64,000 nucleotides of DNA from Paraburkholderia caribensis. Its GTDB lineage: Bacteria; Pseudomonadota; Gammaproteobacteria; Burkholderiales; Burkholderiaceae. A model generated the notes under the pieces. That model had not been told where the DNA came from and ran no database searches. It saw nothing but the letters and a program-made list of their open reading frames with translations. Positions 1 to 8,465 of the stretch are shown piece after piece (within the stretch, counting starts at the first letter, position 1; every line of letters begins with the position of its first letter). The position numbers were made by a program, and so were the translations under genes. Where the stretch lies: the NCBI RefSeq assembly GCF_002902945.1, contig NZ_CP026101.1:2294001-2358000 (forward strand), read 5' to 3'.

Positions 1-1052
1 GCATCGACCCACGCGCGCCACGCGCCGCTGTTCGGCGTCTCGTCGCCCTGCAGCCAAGCGACGACGCCCGCATAGCGGTCCGGCGTGATGCCCTCGGGCA
101 GGGGCTCGTGGACGTTCGCGTATTCGACGTCGTAGCCGAGATAGTTGAGCGGCGTCGCGAGGTCGCGCACGCCGGGTGTTTCGTCGAGCGGCAAGTCTTC
201 GTCGCTGTCCTGCACGATCAGCACCTTGCGCGGCAGCACTTCGATTGCGCCGATGCCGACCGCATTCAACGACGCGTTCGTCACATACGGCGTGACGCCC
301 GCAGCGAGCACCTGGGCGGCCGTTGCGCGCGCGCAGGCGCGGTCGTCGGCGGGACAGGTTTCGATCGATACGACGGGCACGCCCGTCGTTTGCGTGAACT
401 GTTGCGCGGCGGCGCTGCGCGCGTCGCGCTCGCCGGCCGCGACATTGCCGCTCGCCGCGTCGCGCACCAGGGACGGGCCGATCACCGCATAGAGCGCTTT
501 CGCATGCGGCAACGCGGCCTGCAACGCCGCGTCCCCGCCGATCACGAGACGCGCGTCGGGATGCGCGGCGCGGATCGCATCGACGGCCGCGATGGCCGTC
601 GGCGTGTCGAGCAGGAAGCCGCGATAGCCGCGCTGCCAGAGCGTTTCGATCTGCGCAGCGACGAATGCGTCGGGCGTGGCTTGTGCGGCATCGGCATGCG
701 TGCGCGCGAGCCACACGGTGTGACGCAACGGGTGCGCGGCAGGATCGAAGCCGCTGGCGGGATCGATCACGACGGCATCGAACGCCTGCAACTCGCCGAC
801 GGGCACGCGCGAGCCATAGAAGAATGCGAGATTGACGCGCGGCGCCTGAGCTCCGCCCGACGCTTGCGCGTGCAACTGAGTGGACGCGGGAGCCTGAGCC
901 TGAGCCTGCGTCTGTGCATGCGCGGCCACGCCGTGCAGCGCAAGCGCTGCCGTCGAAGTGAGCGCAACCATGCGGACGAGCGTCAGCGCACGAACGAGCG
1001 CGCGCGGCTGCGCCATCGTCGTTCGGACCATTCGCGGCTTATCGCCTTGCAT
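1..1052 (-). CDS. pelA: PelA-like protein, N-terminal part (runs off the left edge)
   Basis: The N-terminal ~350 residues are in the window and the rest lies to the left. A hydrophobic signal peptide (LVRMVALTSTAALALHG, then AHA) is followed by a linker and then VNLAFFYGSRVPVGEL and AFDAVVIDP. This is the start of the GH114-type glycosidase domain of PelA, the periplasmic hydrolase/deacetylase that trims and deacetylates Pel exopolysaccharide before export. Three in-frame ATGs are possible, at 1052, 1031 and 1016. I give the longest because a GGGG stretch lies just before it, but the signal peptide fits any of them. A stand-alone GH114 protein is the main alternative, since the deacetylase domain and the other pel genes cannot be seen here. 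Confidence 0.7.
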   Translation of the reverse strand, partial: MQGDKPRMVRTTMAQPRALVRALTLVRMVALTSTAALALHGVAAHAQTQAQAQAPASTQLHAQASGGAQAPRVNLAFFYGSRVPVGELQAFDAVVIDPASGFDPAAHPLRHTVWLARTHADAAQATPDAFVAAQIETLWQRGYRGFLLDTPTAIAAVDAIRAAHPDARLVIGGDAALQAALPHAKALYAVIGPSLVRDAASGNVAAGERDARSAAAQQFTQTTGVPVVSIETCPADDRACARATAAQVLAAGVTPYVTNASLNAVGIGAIEVLPRKVLIVQDSDEDLPLDETPGVRDLATPLNYLGYDVEYANVHEPLPEGITPDRYAGVVAWLQGDETPNSGAWRAWVD

Positions 1053-1608
1053 TACCCCGTCGAGCGCCTGTCGCGCTTCGAATATCGATTGAATCCCCAC
1101 TGGCATACGATTTTTTCTTCGGTTTTATTACTTTTTACCGACCGGTTTTTAAAGCCGGTTTCCCCCGGGATTTATGTCCCTACGGCAGCACTGGATGGCC
1201 AATTGTTAAATATCTGGCGGCCGCTGCATGCGGATGAAAATCTGCAGACTGGAAAGATCAGAGGATATGAAGCGCTATCTCTGTGAATCGGCGCGAATTC
1301 TAACGCGAACGACGTCGAAAAAAACGGGTGTCGTAAAAATATCACGCGGCTGAAAAGGCTTTAAAGAAGGGCCCGGGCGATAGCGAATTAAACTGAGAAA
1401 GGCTCGCAAACGTTAAACAGATAATAGCGAACGGATATTCACTTTTCATTATTTTTCATTTCGGCGACAGTGCAATGCCTGTATTTCATGCAGGGTGTGG
1501 CCATTTTAAAATCCCAATATTTCATAATTGAAAGGAACGCAAACGATTTCGCGATTGCAACCCGGCGCAACTCGCGGGCGCGAGCAGGTTTGTGCGATCA
1601 TCGGGCGC
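1053..1608. other. AT-rich intergenic region between divergent pelA and araC genes
   Basis: About 555 bases with no credible gene. The stretch from about 1100 to 1550 is clearly richer in A+T than its surroundings, with T-runs near 1110-1145 and A/T-rich tracts near 1430-1530. It must hold the promoters of both divergent genes. I could not pick out a convincing sigma-70 or sigma-54 promoter. Confidence 0.5.
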
Positions 1609-2424
1609 ATGAACGATCAACGTTACTGGTGCGATCCGCAGCTGCCGTTCGTCGAAAGCCGGCGCGCCTCCCATTCCCGCGCGTGCTATGTGCCGCATAC
1701 ACACGAGACGCTATCGATCGGCGCCGTCGACAGCGGGCATAGCAATTACGCGTGCGGCGGCGACCGCGCGCGTCTCGGTCCGGGCAGTCTCGTGCTGATT
1801 CCGGCCATGCGTGTCCACTCGTGCAATCCCGATGCGCAGAGCGAGTGGAGCTACCAGATGCTTCATCTCGACGTCGCATGGGCGAGCGCGGTGCTGCGCG
1901 AGAACGGCAGCGCGGACGCCGACACCGTGCTCGCGTGTCCGTCGATCAACCAGAACCGCGAAGCGTACCTGCGTTACTGCGCGCTCAACCGGCTGTTGTT
2001 CTCGAATGCGGACAGCGGCGAGAAGGAAGCGGCGCTGATCCTGTTCGTCGGCGAACGCTCGTGGCTCGGTGAGGCGCGCGACCTGCCTCCTGTGCCGCGT
2101 ATCGCAGGCGAGCGCCTCGCGCGCATCACCGGCCTTCTGCATGATGCGTACGGCGAGCGCCTGCCCATCGCGCAACTTGCGCAGATGGCGGGCATGAGCC
2201 GCTACGCGTTCATTCGCGCGTTCCGCGCCGCGACGGGCATGTCGCCGCACGCCTATCAGCTCGATCTGCGCATCAACGCGGCGCGGCGTCTGTTGCGCCA
2301 TGGACGCGCGCTCACGGCCATCGCGCATGAACTCGGCTTCGCGGATCAGGCGCATTTCCAGCGCGCCTTCAAGGAGCGTGTCGCGATGACGCCCGGCGCC
2401 TACCGTCGCGCCGCCGTGTCGTGA
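1609..2424 (+). CDS. AraC-family transcriptional regulator
   Basis: A 271-residue protein with an N-terminal cupin-like ligand-binding half (HTHETLSIGAVDSGH, then GSLVLIPAMRVHSC) and a C-terminal double helix-turn-helix (LAQMAGMSRYAFIRAFR, then AIAHELGFADQAHFQRAFK). This is the usual layout of AraC regulators that sit beside amino-acid exporters. A LysE-type exporter begins 88 bases downstream on the same strand, so this gene probably controls that exporter. The ATG at 1609 is preferred over an upstream TTG at 1528, because the intervening residues look non-coding and are not needed by the family. The ribosome binding site is weak. Confidence 0.9.
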   Translation: MNDQRYWCDPQLPFVESRRASHSRACYVPHTHETLSIGAVDSGHSNYACGGDRARLGPGSLVLIPAMRVHSCNPDAQSEWSYQMLHLDVAWASAVLRENGSADADTVLACPSINQNREAYLRYCALNRLLFSNADSGEKEAALILFVGERSWLGEARDLPPVPRIAGERLARITGLLHDAYGERLPIAQLAQMAGMSRYAFIRAFRAATGMSPHAYQLDLRINAARRLLRHGRALTAIAHELGFADQAHFQRAFKERVAMTPGAYRRAAVS

Positions 2425-2512
2425 GCGCGCCCTGCCGCTTCGCGTCGCGCACTTTTCTTCAATATCTTCGTTCGCCTGTCCAGCAGACTCCCGGCACACA
2501 CAAGGAGTCGAG

Positions 2513-3163
2513 ATGGGTCTTTCTCTACAGCAATTCGCGATGGTCGCGGGCGCGCATCTTCTGGCGCTGCTCAGCCCCGGCCCGGATTTTTTTCTGATCG
2601 CGCGCAGTGCGCTGTTGCGCGGCTGGCGCAAGACGGGCGCCGTGTGCTTCGGCATCGCCTGCGCGAACGGCGTGTTCATCGTGCTCGCGGTCGGCGGCTT
2701 TGCGGCGCTGCATCGACACGGCATCGCCTTCGCGCTCGTGCAGGCCGCGGGATGCGCGTATCTGTTCTATCTCGGCGTATTGATGCTTCGGCATGCAAGG
2801 GCGGCATCGATTGCGGCACATGTGCAGGACGATTCGCCTGCGTCGAACACGGGCGCGTGGCCTACGCGTTTCGCGATGGGTTTCGCATCCGCGATTCTCA
2901 ATCCGAAGAACGCGCTCTTTTACGCGAGCCTGTTTGCGTTGCTCGCGGCCCGCGACGCGCCGTTCAGCGCGCAAATCGTGTATGGCGTATGGATGTTCGC
3001 CGCCGTGTTCGGCTGGGATCTGCTCGTCGCGATGGGCGTTGGGCATCCCGCCGTGGTCGCGCGTTTCACGCGGCACGGCGCCGCAATCGAACGCGTCACG
3101 GGCGTCGTGCTGCTCGCGATCGCAACGAGTGTGCTGACGATGCTCGCGCGCGAGTGGCTATGA
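2513..3163 (+). CDS. LysE/RhtB-family amino-acid exporter
   Basis: A 216-residue inner-membrane protein with about six hydrophobic segments. The LysE signature LLSPGPDFFLIAR lies near residues 18-30 and the second conserved block FASAILNPKNALFY near residues 125-138. Members export amino acids or related small molecules. An AAGGAG ribosome binding site lies at good distance before the ATG. The adjacent AraC gene probably regulates it. The substrate cannot be told from sequence. Confidence 0.92.
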   Translation: MGLSLQQFAMVAGAHLLALLSPGPDFFLIARSALLRGWRKTGAVCFGIACANGVFIVLAVGGFAALHRHGIAFALVQAAGCAYLFYLGVLMLRHARAASIAAHVQDDSPASNTGAWPTRFAMGFASAILNPKNALFYASLFALLAARDAPFSAQIVYGVWMFAAVFGWDLLVAMGVGHPAVVARFTRHGAAIERVTGVVLLAIATSVLTMLAREWL

Positions 3164-3187
3164 GGTCGTCAAGGTCACGACAGGGCA

Positions 3188-3679
3188 TCATCCGTCGACA
3201 TTGATCGATGCTGCCAGCTCATCGATCCCGTCAGGCGCGAATACGCGGATGCCGTGCCGTTCGAGCAGCGCGGCTGTCACACCCACTGCCTCGTGCGCGA
3301 CGCGCGAAAACGTGCCGTCATGGATAAAGCTGCTGCCGCACGATGGACTGCCATCGGCGAGCAGCGCGTAGCGGCAATCATGCGCAAGCGCCTGCTGGAG
3401 CGCGTGGCGCGCACCGTCGATGAAAAGCGCGGTGACGTCCGCGCCGGCGTTGTCGCGGATGCGGGCCGTGCCGTCCAGCACATCGTGCCCATTGCGGCGC
3501 AACTGGATTTCGGCGGGACGGCGCGGCGTGGCGAAGCCCGCCGCCACTTCCGGACACACGACGACCAGCCGCCCTTCGTCGCGCCATGTCTGCAGCAGCA
3601 TGCTTGCGAGCGTCTTCGCGGAGCCGTCATATCGCACGGGGAGACCGGCGAGGCACGCGCTAACGAGTATCCTTTTCAT
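3188..3679 (-). CDS. DUF523 family protein
   Basis: A 163-residue protein of the DUF523 family. Diagnostic pieces are the N-terminal SACLAGLPVRYDG, the middle VVCPEVAAGFATPRRPAEI, and the cysteine motif DGSPSCGSSFIHDG. The conserved cysteines suggest a redox or metal role, but no function is established. The start at 3679 (MKRILVSACL) is where the family homology begins, so the 18 codons upstream were not used. It converges with the LysE gene, with only 24 bases between. Confidence 0.9.
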   Translation of the reverse strand: MKRILVSACLAGLPVRYDGSAKTLASMLLQTWRDEGRLVVVCPEVAAGFATPRRPAEIQLRRNGHDVLDGTARIRDNAGADVTALFIDGARHALQQALAHDCRYALLADGSPSCGSSFIHDGTFSRVAHEAVGVTAALLERHGIRVFAPDGIDELAASINVDG

Positions 3680-3828
3680 AACGCGACTATCGGATTCCGG
3701 CGCACAGCCAGATGGGCACGGGTGTTGCTCCATGCCGTGACGGCGGCGCCTGCGTCCGTCAATGCGGTTCCCGCGCGTGGGTCGGTCATCGGATCGATCT
3801 GTCCAGCAATCCTTTGGTGGAGACTTCC

Positions 3829-3990
3829 ATGCTTCGATACGCTGCCATCTTTTTCGTCATCGCCATTATCGCGGCCGTCTTCGGCTTCGGCGGCATTGCC
3901 GCTGGCGCTGCCGAAATAGCGAAGGTTCTGTTCTTTATCTTTATCGTGATCTTTCTCGTCACGCTGCTCATGGGCGTGATCCGACGTTGA
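3829..3990 (+). CDS. DUF1328 small membrane protein (YtjA-like)
   Basis: A 53-residue protein that is almost entirely hydrophobic: two transmembrane segments joined by a short small-residue loop (GFGGIAAGAAEIAK). This is the signature of the DUF1328/YtjA family of very short inner-membrane proteins of unknown function. A GGTGGAG ribosome binding site precedes the ATG at 3829. Confidence 0.9.
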   Translation: MLRYAAIFFVIAIIAAVFGFGGIAAGAAEIAKVLFFIFIVIFLVTLLMGVIRR

Positions 3991-4072
3991 CGACGGATGC
4001 GACGTGCCAGCGGACGTGCAATTTATAGCGCGTCCGCTTGCAATACTTTCCCTTCGCGCCAGCTGGCAGCCG

Positions 4073-4276
4073 TCATGCTCCTGCGCGCGACTCCAGCGCG
4101 CTGAGCGCCTCGTCCAGCCTGCGCGCGCGGTTCTTTTGAGCGGGAATGCGCGCGGCAGCCGTGACGTCGTCGACACGCTTGCGCCAGTACGACAGCGGCA
4201 GGTGATCCGTGCCGGAAATTCGCGCCAAAATGTGCTCGAGATGGTCGAGAGCCGACTCAAGCTGGTGATGGTTCAT
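4073..4276 (-). CDS. Small conserved hypothetical protein
   Basis: A 67-residue basic, mostly helical protein (MNHHQLESALDHLEHIL, ending in SALESRAGA). I do not recognise a named family. The coding case rests on a good GGGGAA ribosome binding site six bases before the ATG and a clean heptad-like pattern of leucines suggesting a short coiled coil. It has no transmembrane segment or signal peptide. Confidence 0.55.
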   Translation of the reverse strand: MNHHQLESALDHLEHILARISGTDHLPLSYWRKRVDDVTAAARIPAQKNRARRLDEALSALESRAGA

Positions 4277-4495
4277 GTTTTCCCCGATTGCACCGTCCGC
4301 GCGGACCGACAGTGCGGCGTCACGGCGGTGTCGAATTGATCTGTCCTTCAGGAAGCCACGACGCGCTCGCCACGGGATGATTCATTGCACCGGCAAGTGC
4401 TTGCAGCCCTCGGATGCACAATATGACATCAGGGAAAATTCCCTCGCAAGCCCGTCGTTGCTGCATTGCGTATACGCGAGGAATCCTCATAACTT

Positions 4496-5167
4496 TCACG
4501 CGCTTGTAAAACTGCCACCCTCCGGCGCCAGACGTGGAATGTCGGGATCGAGATCGTAGTTGAGAAAGCCGAGAATCAGGCGGACCATTTCGTCTTCGAA
4601 CGCATCGGTGCCGAAGTAATGCGGCCGCTCCAGCGCCGTCGCGAGCAGGACGCCGGAGATCGCGCGAAACAGCACGAAGCGCGCTTCGTCGCACGCGATA
4701 CGTTTGCCCAGATCCGGATTCTCGCGGTTCAGCGTGCCGGCGATCAATTCGAAGTAGCGCCGCATGCCCTCGCCGATTGCCGTGTCGGGCGCAGCGTCCG
4801 CCCATTCGGCGCGCAGGATGCTGTAGAGGCGCGGACGGTCGCCGATGAACGCCGCCGTCGCGCGCATCATGCGGCGGGCGTTGAGGCCCGTGCCGAACGG
4901 CGCGGGCTGCGTGAGCGCTTCTTTCATCATCGCCGTGAGGCGCTCCAGTTCGCGGCTCGCGAGCGCTTCGACCAAGCCCTCCTTGTTCGGAAAGTACTGG
5001 TAGATCGCGCCAATGCTGAAGCCTGCTGTATCGGCGACGCGCTGCGTCGTCAGCCCTGCCTTGCCATGGGATTCGAGCGTGCGGGCGGCGGCTTCGAGAA
5101 TGCTGTCGAGCGCGAATTCGGCGCGCGCCTGCTTGGGCTGCCGACGCGACGGGTGAGTCGTGGGCAA
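4496..5167 (-). CDS. TetR-family transcriptional regulator
   Basis: A 223-residue regulator. The N-terminal helix-turn-helix is TQRVADTAGFSIGAIYQYFPN, preceded by the helix DSILEAAARTLESHG. The C-terminal ligand-binding half matches the TetR C-terminal helical core found in regulators of the AcrR type. I chose a TTG start at 5167 because it is preceded five bases upstream by GGAG and gives the family's normal length. Longer ATG starts would add an implausible tail. The neighbouring genes do not point to a target. Confidence 0.85.
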   Translation of the reverse strand: MPTTHPSRRQPKQARAEFALDSILEAAARTLESHGKAGLTTQRVADTAGFSIGAIYQYFPNKEGLVEALASRELERLTAMMKEALTQPAPFGTGLNARRMMRATAAFIGDRPRLYSILRAEWADAAPDTAIGEGMRRYFELIAGTLNRENPDLGKRIACDEARFVLFRAISGVLLATALERPHYFGTDAFEDEMVRLILGFLNYDLDPDIPRLAPEGGSFTSA

Positions 5168-5334
5168 AGAAACTCCGTGAATCAATGAAGGTTGAAACGT
5201 TGGATGTGCAACGTGATGTTCGGCCGAGCCGCTATGCAAGCAGTTTGCATCAACCCTGCCGATGATGAAACGGGCCATGGCGCAAAACGGTGCACGATCC
5301 GCCGCAGCGAGGTTATCACGCGCCTCGCCGCCGA

Positions 5335-6231
5335 TCACCGGCGCGGCGCTCTAGACGTGCGCTCGATGAAGTCGAGATCGAGCGCTTCGCACAGGAAGGT
5401 CCGCAATGCATCGACGGCGGCTTCCTGCGCGCCCGCCGCCTGCCGCACGAACAGGCCGAGATCGGCGGCGGGCGGCTCCGGCAGGCCGTCGGCGGCGCCG
5501 AGCACGCGCATCGTGTCGTAACGGATATTGCCGTCGAGCAGCACCGATACGCCCAGCCCCGCCTCGACGGCCGACTGCACGGCTGGCAGGCTTGTGCTCG
5601 TACAGACCACGCGCCACGCAATGCCCGCGCGCCGCAGCGCCGTCATCACCTGCTGCTGCCACAGACACGCTCCGCCGAACGCGACGAGCGGCAACGGCGA
5701 CTGCGGGTCGGCAAGATAACCGCGCGCGCCGACCCAGAAGAGCGGCTGCGTCCACGTGACGAGCGGTGTCGCGTCGACCATCGCGGGATCGCCGACGAGC
5801 ACGTCGAGCGCGCCCTCGTTGAGACGTTGCGACAGCGCCGCGCTCGCATCGACGACGATCTCCAGCGCAACCTGCGGATGCGCCGCCGAAAAGCGCCGCA
5901 ACGCGCGCGGCAGGCGGCCCACGGCCACGTCTTCGAGCATGCCGAGCCGCACCGTGCCCGCCACGTCGCCGACTTCGAGCGCGCGGCGGGCGTCTTCGCC
6001 CGCGCCGAGAATCGCGTGCGCGTAGGGCAGCAGCCTGTGTCCGGCGTCCGTCAGCCGCACGCCGCGCGGCGAGCGCTCCAGCAGCCGCTGGCCGATGTCG
6101 TCTTCCAGCCGGCGCAGTTGCATGCTGACGGCCGCCTGCGTGCGCGCAAGGCGCACGGCCGCCGCGCTGACCGCGCCCGTTTCTGCGACCGTCACGAAGG
6201 CTCGGAGGAGGCTGCTGTCGAAGTCGCGCAT
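5335..6231 (-). CDS. LysR-family transcriptional regulator
   Basis: A 298-residue LysR protein with the N-terminal helix-turn-helix (GAVSAAAVRLARTQAAVSMQ) and a periplasmic-binding-protein-like effector domain. It is divergent from an EamA/RhtA-type exporter gene. The short region between them holds a dyad ATAAG-N9-CTTAT, as expected for a LysR binding site. The ATG at 6231 (MRDFDSSLL) is where family homology begins; an upstream ATG at 6255 is possible. Confidence 0.9.
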   Translation of the reverse strand: MRDFDSSLLRAFVTVAETGAVSAAAVRLARTQAAVSMQLRRLEDDIGQRLLERSPRGVRLTDAGHRLLPYAHAILGAGEDARRALEVGDVAGTVRLGMLEDVAVGRLPRALRRFSAAHPQVALEIVVDASAALSQRLNEGALDVLVGDPAMVDATPLVTWTQPLFWVGARGYLADPQSPLPLVAFGGACLWQQQVMTALRRAGIAWRVVCTSTSLPAVQSAVEAGLGVSVLLDGNIRYDTMRVLGAADGLPEPPAADLGLFVRQAAGAQEAAVDALRTFLCEALDLDFIERTSRAPRR

Positions 6232-6253
6232 TATTAGCGTCCGTGATATCGGC

Positions 6254-6272
6254 ATAAGAAATATCAGCTTAT
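6254..6272. promoter_or_regulatory. Candidate LysR operator in the divergent promoter region
   Basis: A 19-base dyad, ATAAG, nine bases, CTTAT, lies between the LysR gene and the EamA exporter gene. LysR proteins bind T-N11-A-type dyads in such positions. A GATATC/AATATC pair overlaps it. Assignment is by position and symmetry only. Confidence 0.4.
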
Positions 6273-6293
6273 CTTAACGCCCGTTTCGTCGAT

Positions 6294-7226
6294 ATGATGG
6301 GCCTGTCTGTAGTGCGCCCGTTCAAATCCATGAAAAATTCCACGCTCGCCGAACCGATTGCCTTTGACACCGCGCCTGTGTCTAGCGCCCCTAAGCTCCA
6401 TGTTGGCATGGCTGCGCTGCTCGGCGTGCTGTCGATGTCGTGCGTGCAGTTCGGCGCCGCCCTCTCCGCGCCGACGATGGCCGCATTCGGCGCGTTCAGC
6501 ACGACGTGGCTGCGGCTCGCGTGGGCGGCGCTGATCCTCGCGCTGGTGGTGCGTCCGAAGCTGCGCAGCTACTCGCGGGCGCATTGGCTCGCGGCGGGTG
6601 TGCTGGGCGTAGCGATGGCGGGCATGACGCTTTGTTTCTTCTCGGCAATCGAGCGGATTCCGCTCGGGCTTGCCGTGGCGATCGACTTTCTCGGGCCGCT
6701 GGCCGTCGCGACGCTCGGCGTGCGGCGTCTGCGCGCGCTGCTGTGGCCGCTGCTCGCTGTCGCTGGCGTGCTGCTGCTCGCGCATGACCGTTCGGGTTGG
6801 ATCGGCGAGCCGGTCGGCATGCTGCTCGCGGCGGGCGCGGCGTGCGGCTGGGGCAGCTATATCGTGTTGATGAAAAAGACGGGGGCGCTGTTCGATGGGC
6901 TCGAAGGGCTTTCCGTATCGCTGATCGCGGCTGCGCTTGTCGCGACGCCGTTCGGCCTGGTCGAGCACGGCCTGCACATCGCGCCGATGCAACTGGCGGC
7001 CACGGCGGGCCTCGCGGTGCTGGTTCCGCTGCTGCCATATGCGCTCGAAATGATTGCGCTGCGCCACATGCCGGCTGCGTCGTTCGGGATTCTGATGAGC
7101 GTCGAGCCGGCCATCGGCGCGGCGGCGGGCTTTATCGTGCTGCATCAGCCGATGACGGCGCTGCAGCTGGCGGGCACGCTGTTCGTCGTGAGCGCGAGTG
7201 TGGGTGTGATCGTTACATCGAAGTGA
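6294..7226 (+). CDS. EamA/RhtA-type drug/metabolite exporter
   Basis: A 310-residue inner-membrane protein with ten hydrophobic segments and two EamA repeats. It resembles RhtA, the threonine/homoserine exporter: AIERIPLGLAVAIDFLGPL in the first half and MPAASFGILMSVEPAIGA in the second. It is transcribed away from the adjacent LysR gene, which probably regulates it. No clear ribosome binding site is seen, and the start could be the ATG at 6294 or a later one at 6330. Substrate unknown. Confidence 0.88.
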   Translation: MMGLSVVRPFKSMKNSTLAEPIAFDTAPVSSAPKLHVGMAALLGVLSMSCVQFGAALSAPTMAAFGAFSTTWLRLAWAALILALVVRPKLRSYSRAHWLAAGVLGVAMAGMTLCFFSAIERIPLGLAVAIDFLGPLAVATLGVRRLRALLWPLLAVAGVLLLAHDRSGWIGEPVGMLLAAGAACGWGSYIVLMKKTGALFDGLEGLSVSLIAAALVATPFGLVEHGLHIAPMQLAATAGLAVLVPLLPYALEMIALRHMPAASFGILMSVEPAIGAAAGFIVLHQPMTALQLAGTLFVVSASVGVIVTSK

Positions 7227-7308
7227 TGGGGGTTGTTGGGTCTGAATGATGCTGGAACTGGGCCGTCTACAATCGACGGATCGCATGCCGATCTGCAAGG
7301 AACCCATC

Positions 7309-7695
7309 ATGACCGACGACGAACGCGCCATTCGCGAACTGATCGATACGTGGCTCGCCGCAAGCAAGGCTGGCGAGACGGCGACCGTGATGAGTCTGAT
7401 GACCGACGACGCGGTGTTTATGGTGCCTGGGCAGAAGCCGTTCGGCAAAGCCGCGTTTGGGGTGGCCGCTGAGGGCCAGAAGAATGTCGATATCGATGGT
7501 AAGAGCGAGATTCTGGAGCTTCAGGTGCTGGGGGATTGGGCATTTTTGCGTTCGCAGCTTGAGGTCACGATTACGCTGAAAGATGGCTCGGCGCCGCCCG
7601 TGCGCCATGCCGGTAATACGCTTACGATTTTGCGTAAGGAAACTGATGGGCGCTGGTTGGTGGCGAGGGATGCGAATTTGCTTGTGAAGGGGTAA
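7309..7695 (+). CDS. SnoaL/DUF4440-like nuclear transport factor 2 fold protein
   Basis: A 128-residue protein of the SgcJ/EcaC (DUF4440, NTF2-like) family. It has the usual opening IRELIDTWLAASKAGE, the motif MTDDAVFMVPGQKPFGK, and the closing block WLVARDANLLVKG. Members are small cone-shaped domains used as binding proteins or weak enzymes, and the role here is unknown. AAGGAA precedes the ATG at 7309. Confidence 0.85.
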   Translation: MTDDERAIRELIDTWLAASKAGETATVMSLMTDDAVFMVPGQKPFGKAAFGVAAEGQKNVDIDGKSEILELQVLGDWAFLRSQLEVTITLKDGSAPPVRHAGNTLTILRKETDGRWLVARDANLLVKG

Positions 7696-7725
7696 GCGTT
7701 TTTGGTTTTGGTTTGCTTGGGTTTG

Positions 7726-8386
7726 CGCTGGCATCCGCGATGCGTTATCTAGCTTCAAGCGTCGCCCCTGTGCGGGGCGGCACCTACTTTTCTTTGCCGC
7801 CGCAAAGAAAAGTAGGCAAAAGAAAGCGGCTCACACCGCCAGCGCTAATTCTTGCCTGAGGGCCCCCACAGGTTCTTACGCTTCACACGGCAATCACGTG
7901 ACTGATGTCGGTTGCCAGCGCCCTGAACAGGCGCCTCACCTGCTTCGGACACCCGTACTTGCGCAAGCGGCAGCGAATGGTACGTGCCGCCCAGGTGGCA
8001 AACTGTGTGTAGGTTGTCGCAGCGCACAGCTTAGTGCTCTTACCAGAAACACCGATCTTGCTACCCAGTCCGGAGTGGTGCGCGTATGGCGCGAAAGCCG
8101 ACACACAGTTTGCCACCTGGGCGGCAGTGGACTGTCTGGCATGGCGTGCGTTGACGCGGGTATATGAAGCGGGTGAGGCGTACAGAGAGAGCGTTGGCAA
8201 CGCACCCTAACCGGTGCGCTGCCGTGTGAAGGATGGGGACGTTGGGGGCCCGTGGACAAAGGCCAAGCGCTGGCGGTGTGAGCCGCTTTCTTTTGCCTAC
8301 TTTTCTTTGCGGCGGCAAAGAAAAGTAGGTGCCGCCCCGCACAGGGGCGACGCCTGAAGCACGCTAACGAATCGCGGATGCCAGCG
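7726..8386. repeat. Composite long inverted-repeat element
   Basis: Two outer arms of 121 bases (7726-7846 and 8266-8386) are inverted copies of each other, essentially identical over their inner ~85 bases and with a few differences further out. Each arm contains its own hairpin: 15-base perfect arms starting CCTACTTTTC around a four-base loop, at 7783-7816 and 8296-8329. Further inside are CTTCACACGGCA/TGCCGTGTGAAG (7881-7892, 8220-8231), GGGCCCCC/GGGGGCCC (7860, 8244) and a perfect 26-base pair (7985-8010, 8101-8126). Only 8011-8100 is unpaired. No gene is visible. It separates a 128-residue protein gene from the E1 gene and may terminate both. Confidence 0.85.
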
Positions 8387-8464
8387 AAGAAAAAACCAAA
8401 ACCCCGAACAGCGACGCGTGAAGCGAGCTAACGCATCGCGGATGCCAGCGAAAAAACCAAAACC
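8349..8464. repeat. Direct repeat, two copies of about 54 bases
   Basis: The tail of the inverted repeat (8349-8402) is repeated in the same direction at about 8412-8464. Both copies read GCGACGC-TGAAGC, then CTAACG, ATCGCGGATGCCAGCGAA, and end in AAAACCAAAACC, with a handful of differences. The 15-base core ATCGCGGATGCCAGC occurs again at 62411-62425 beside the rRNA operon. Confidence 0.8.
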
Positions 8465-8465
8465 A

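Noticed and set aside
108..1286. Long plus-strand open frame across pelA
   Set aside because: It lies antisense to the PelA-like gene, whose signal peptide and GH114 motifs are clear. Its own sequence is Arg-rich noise typical of reversed high-GC genes.
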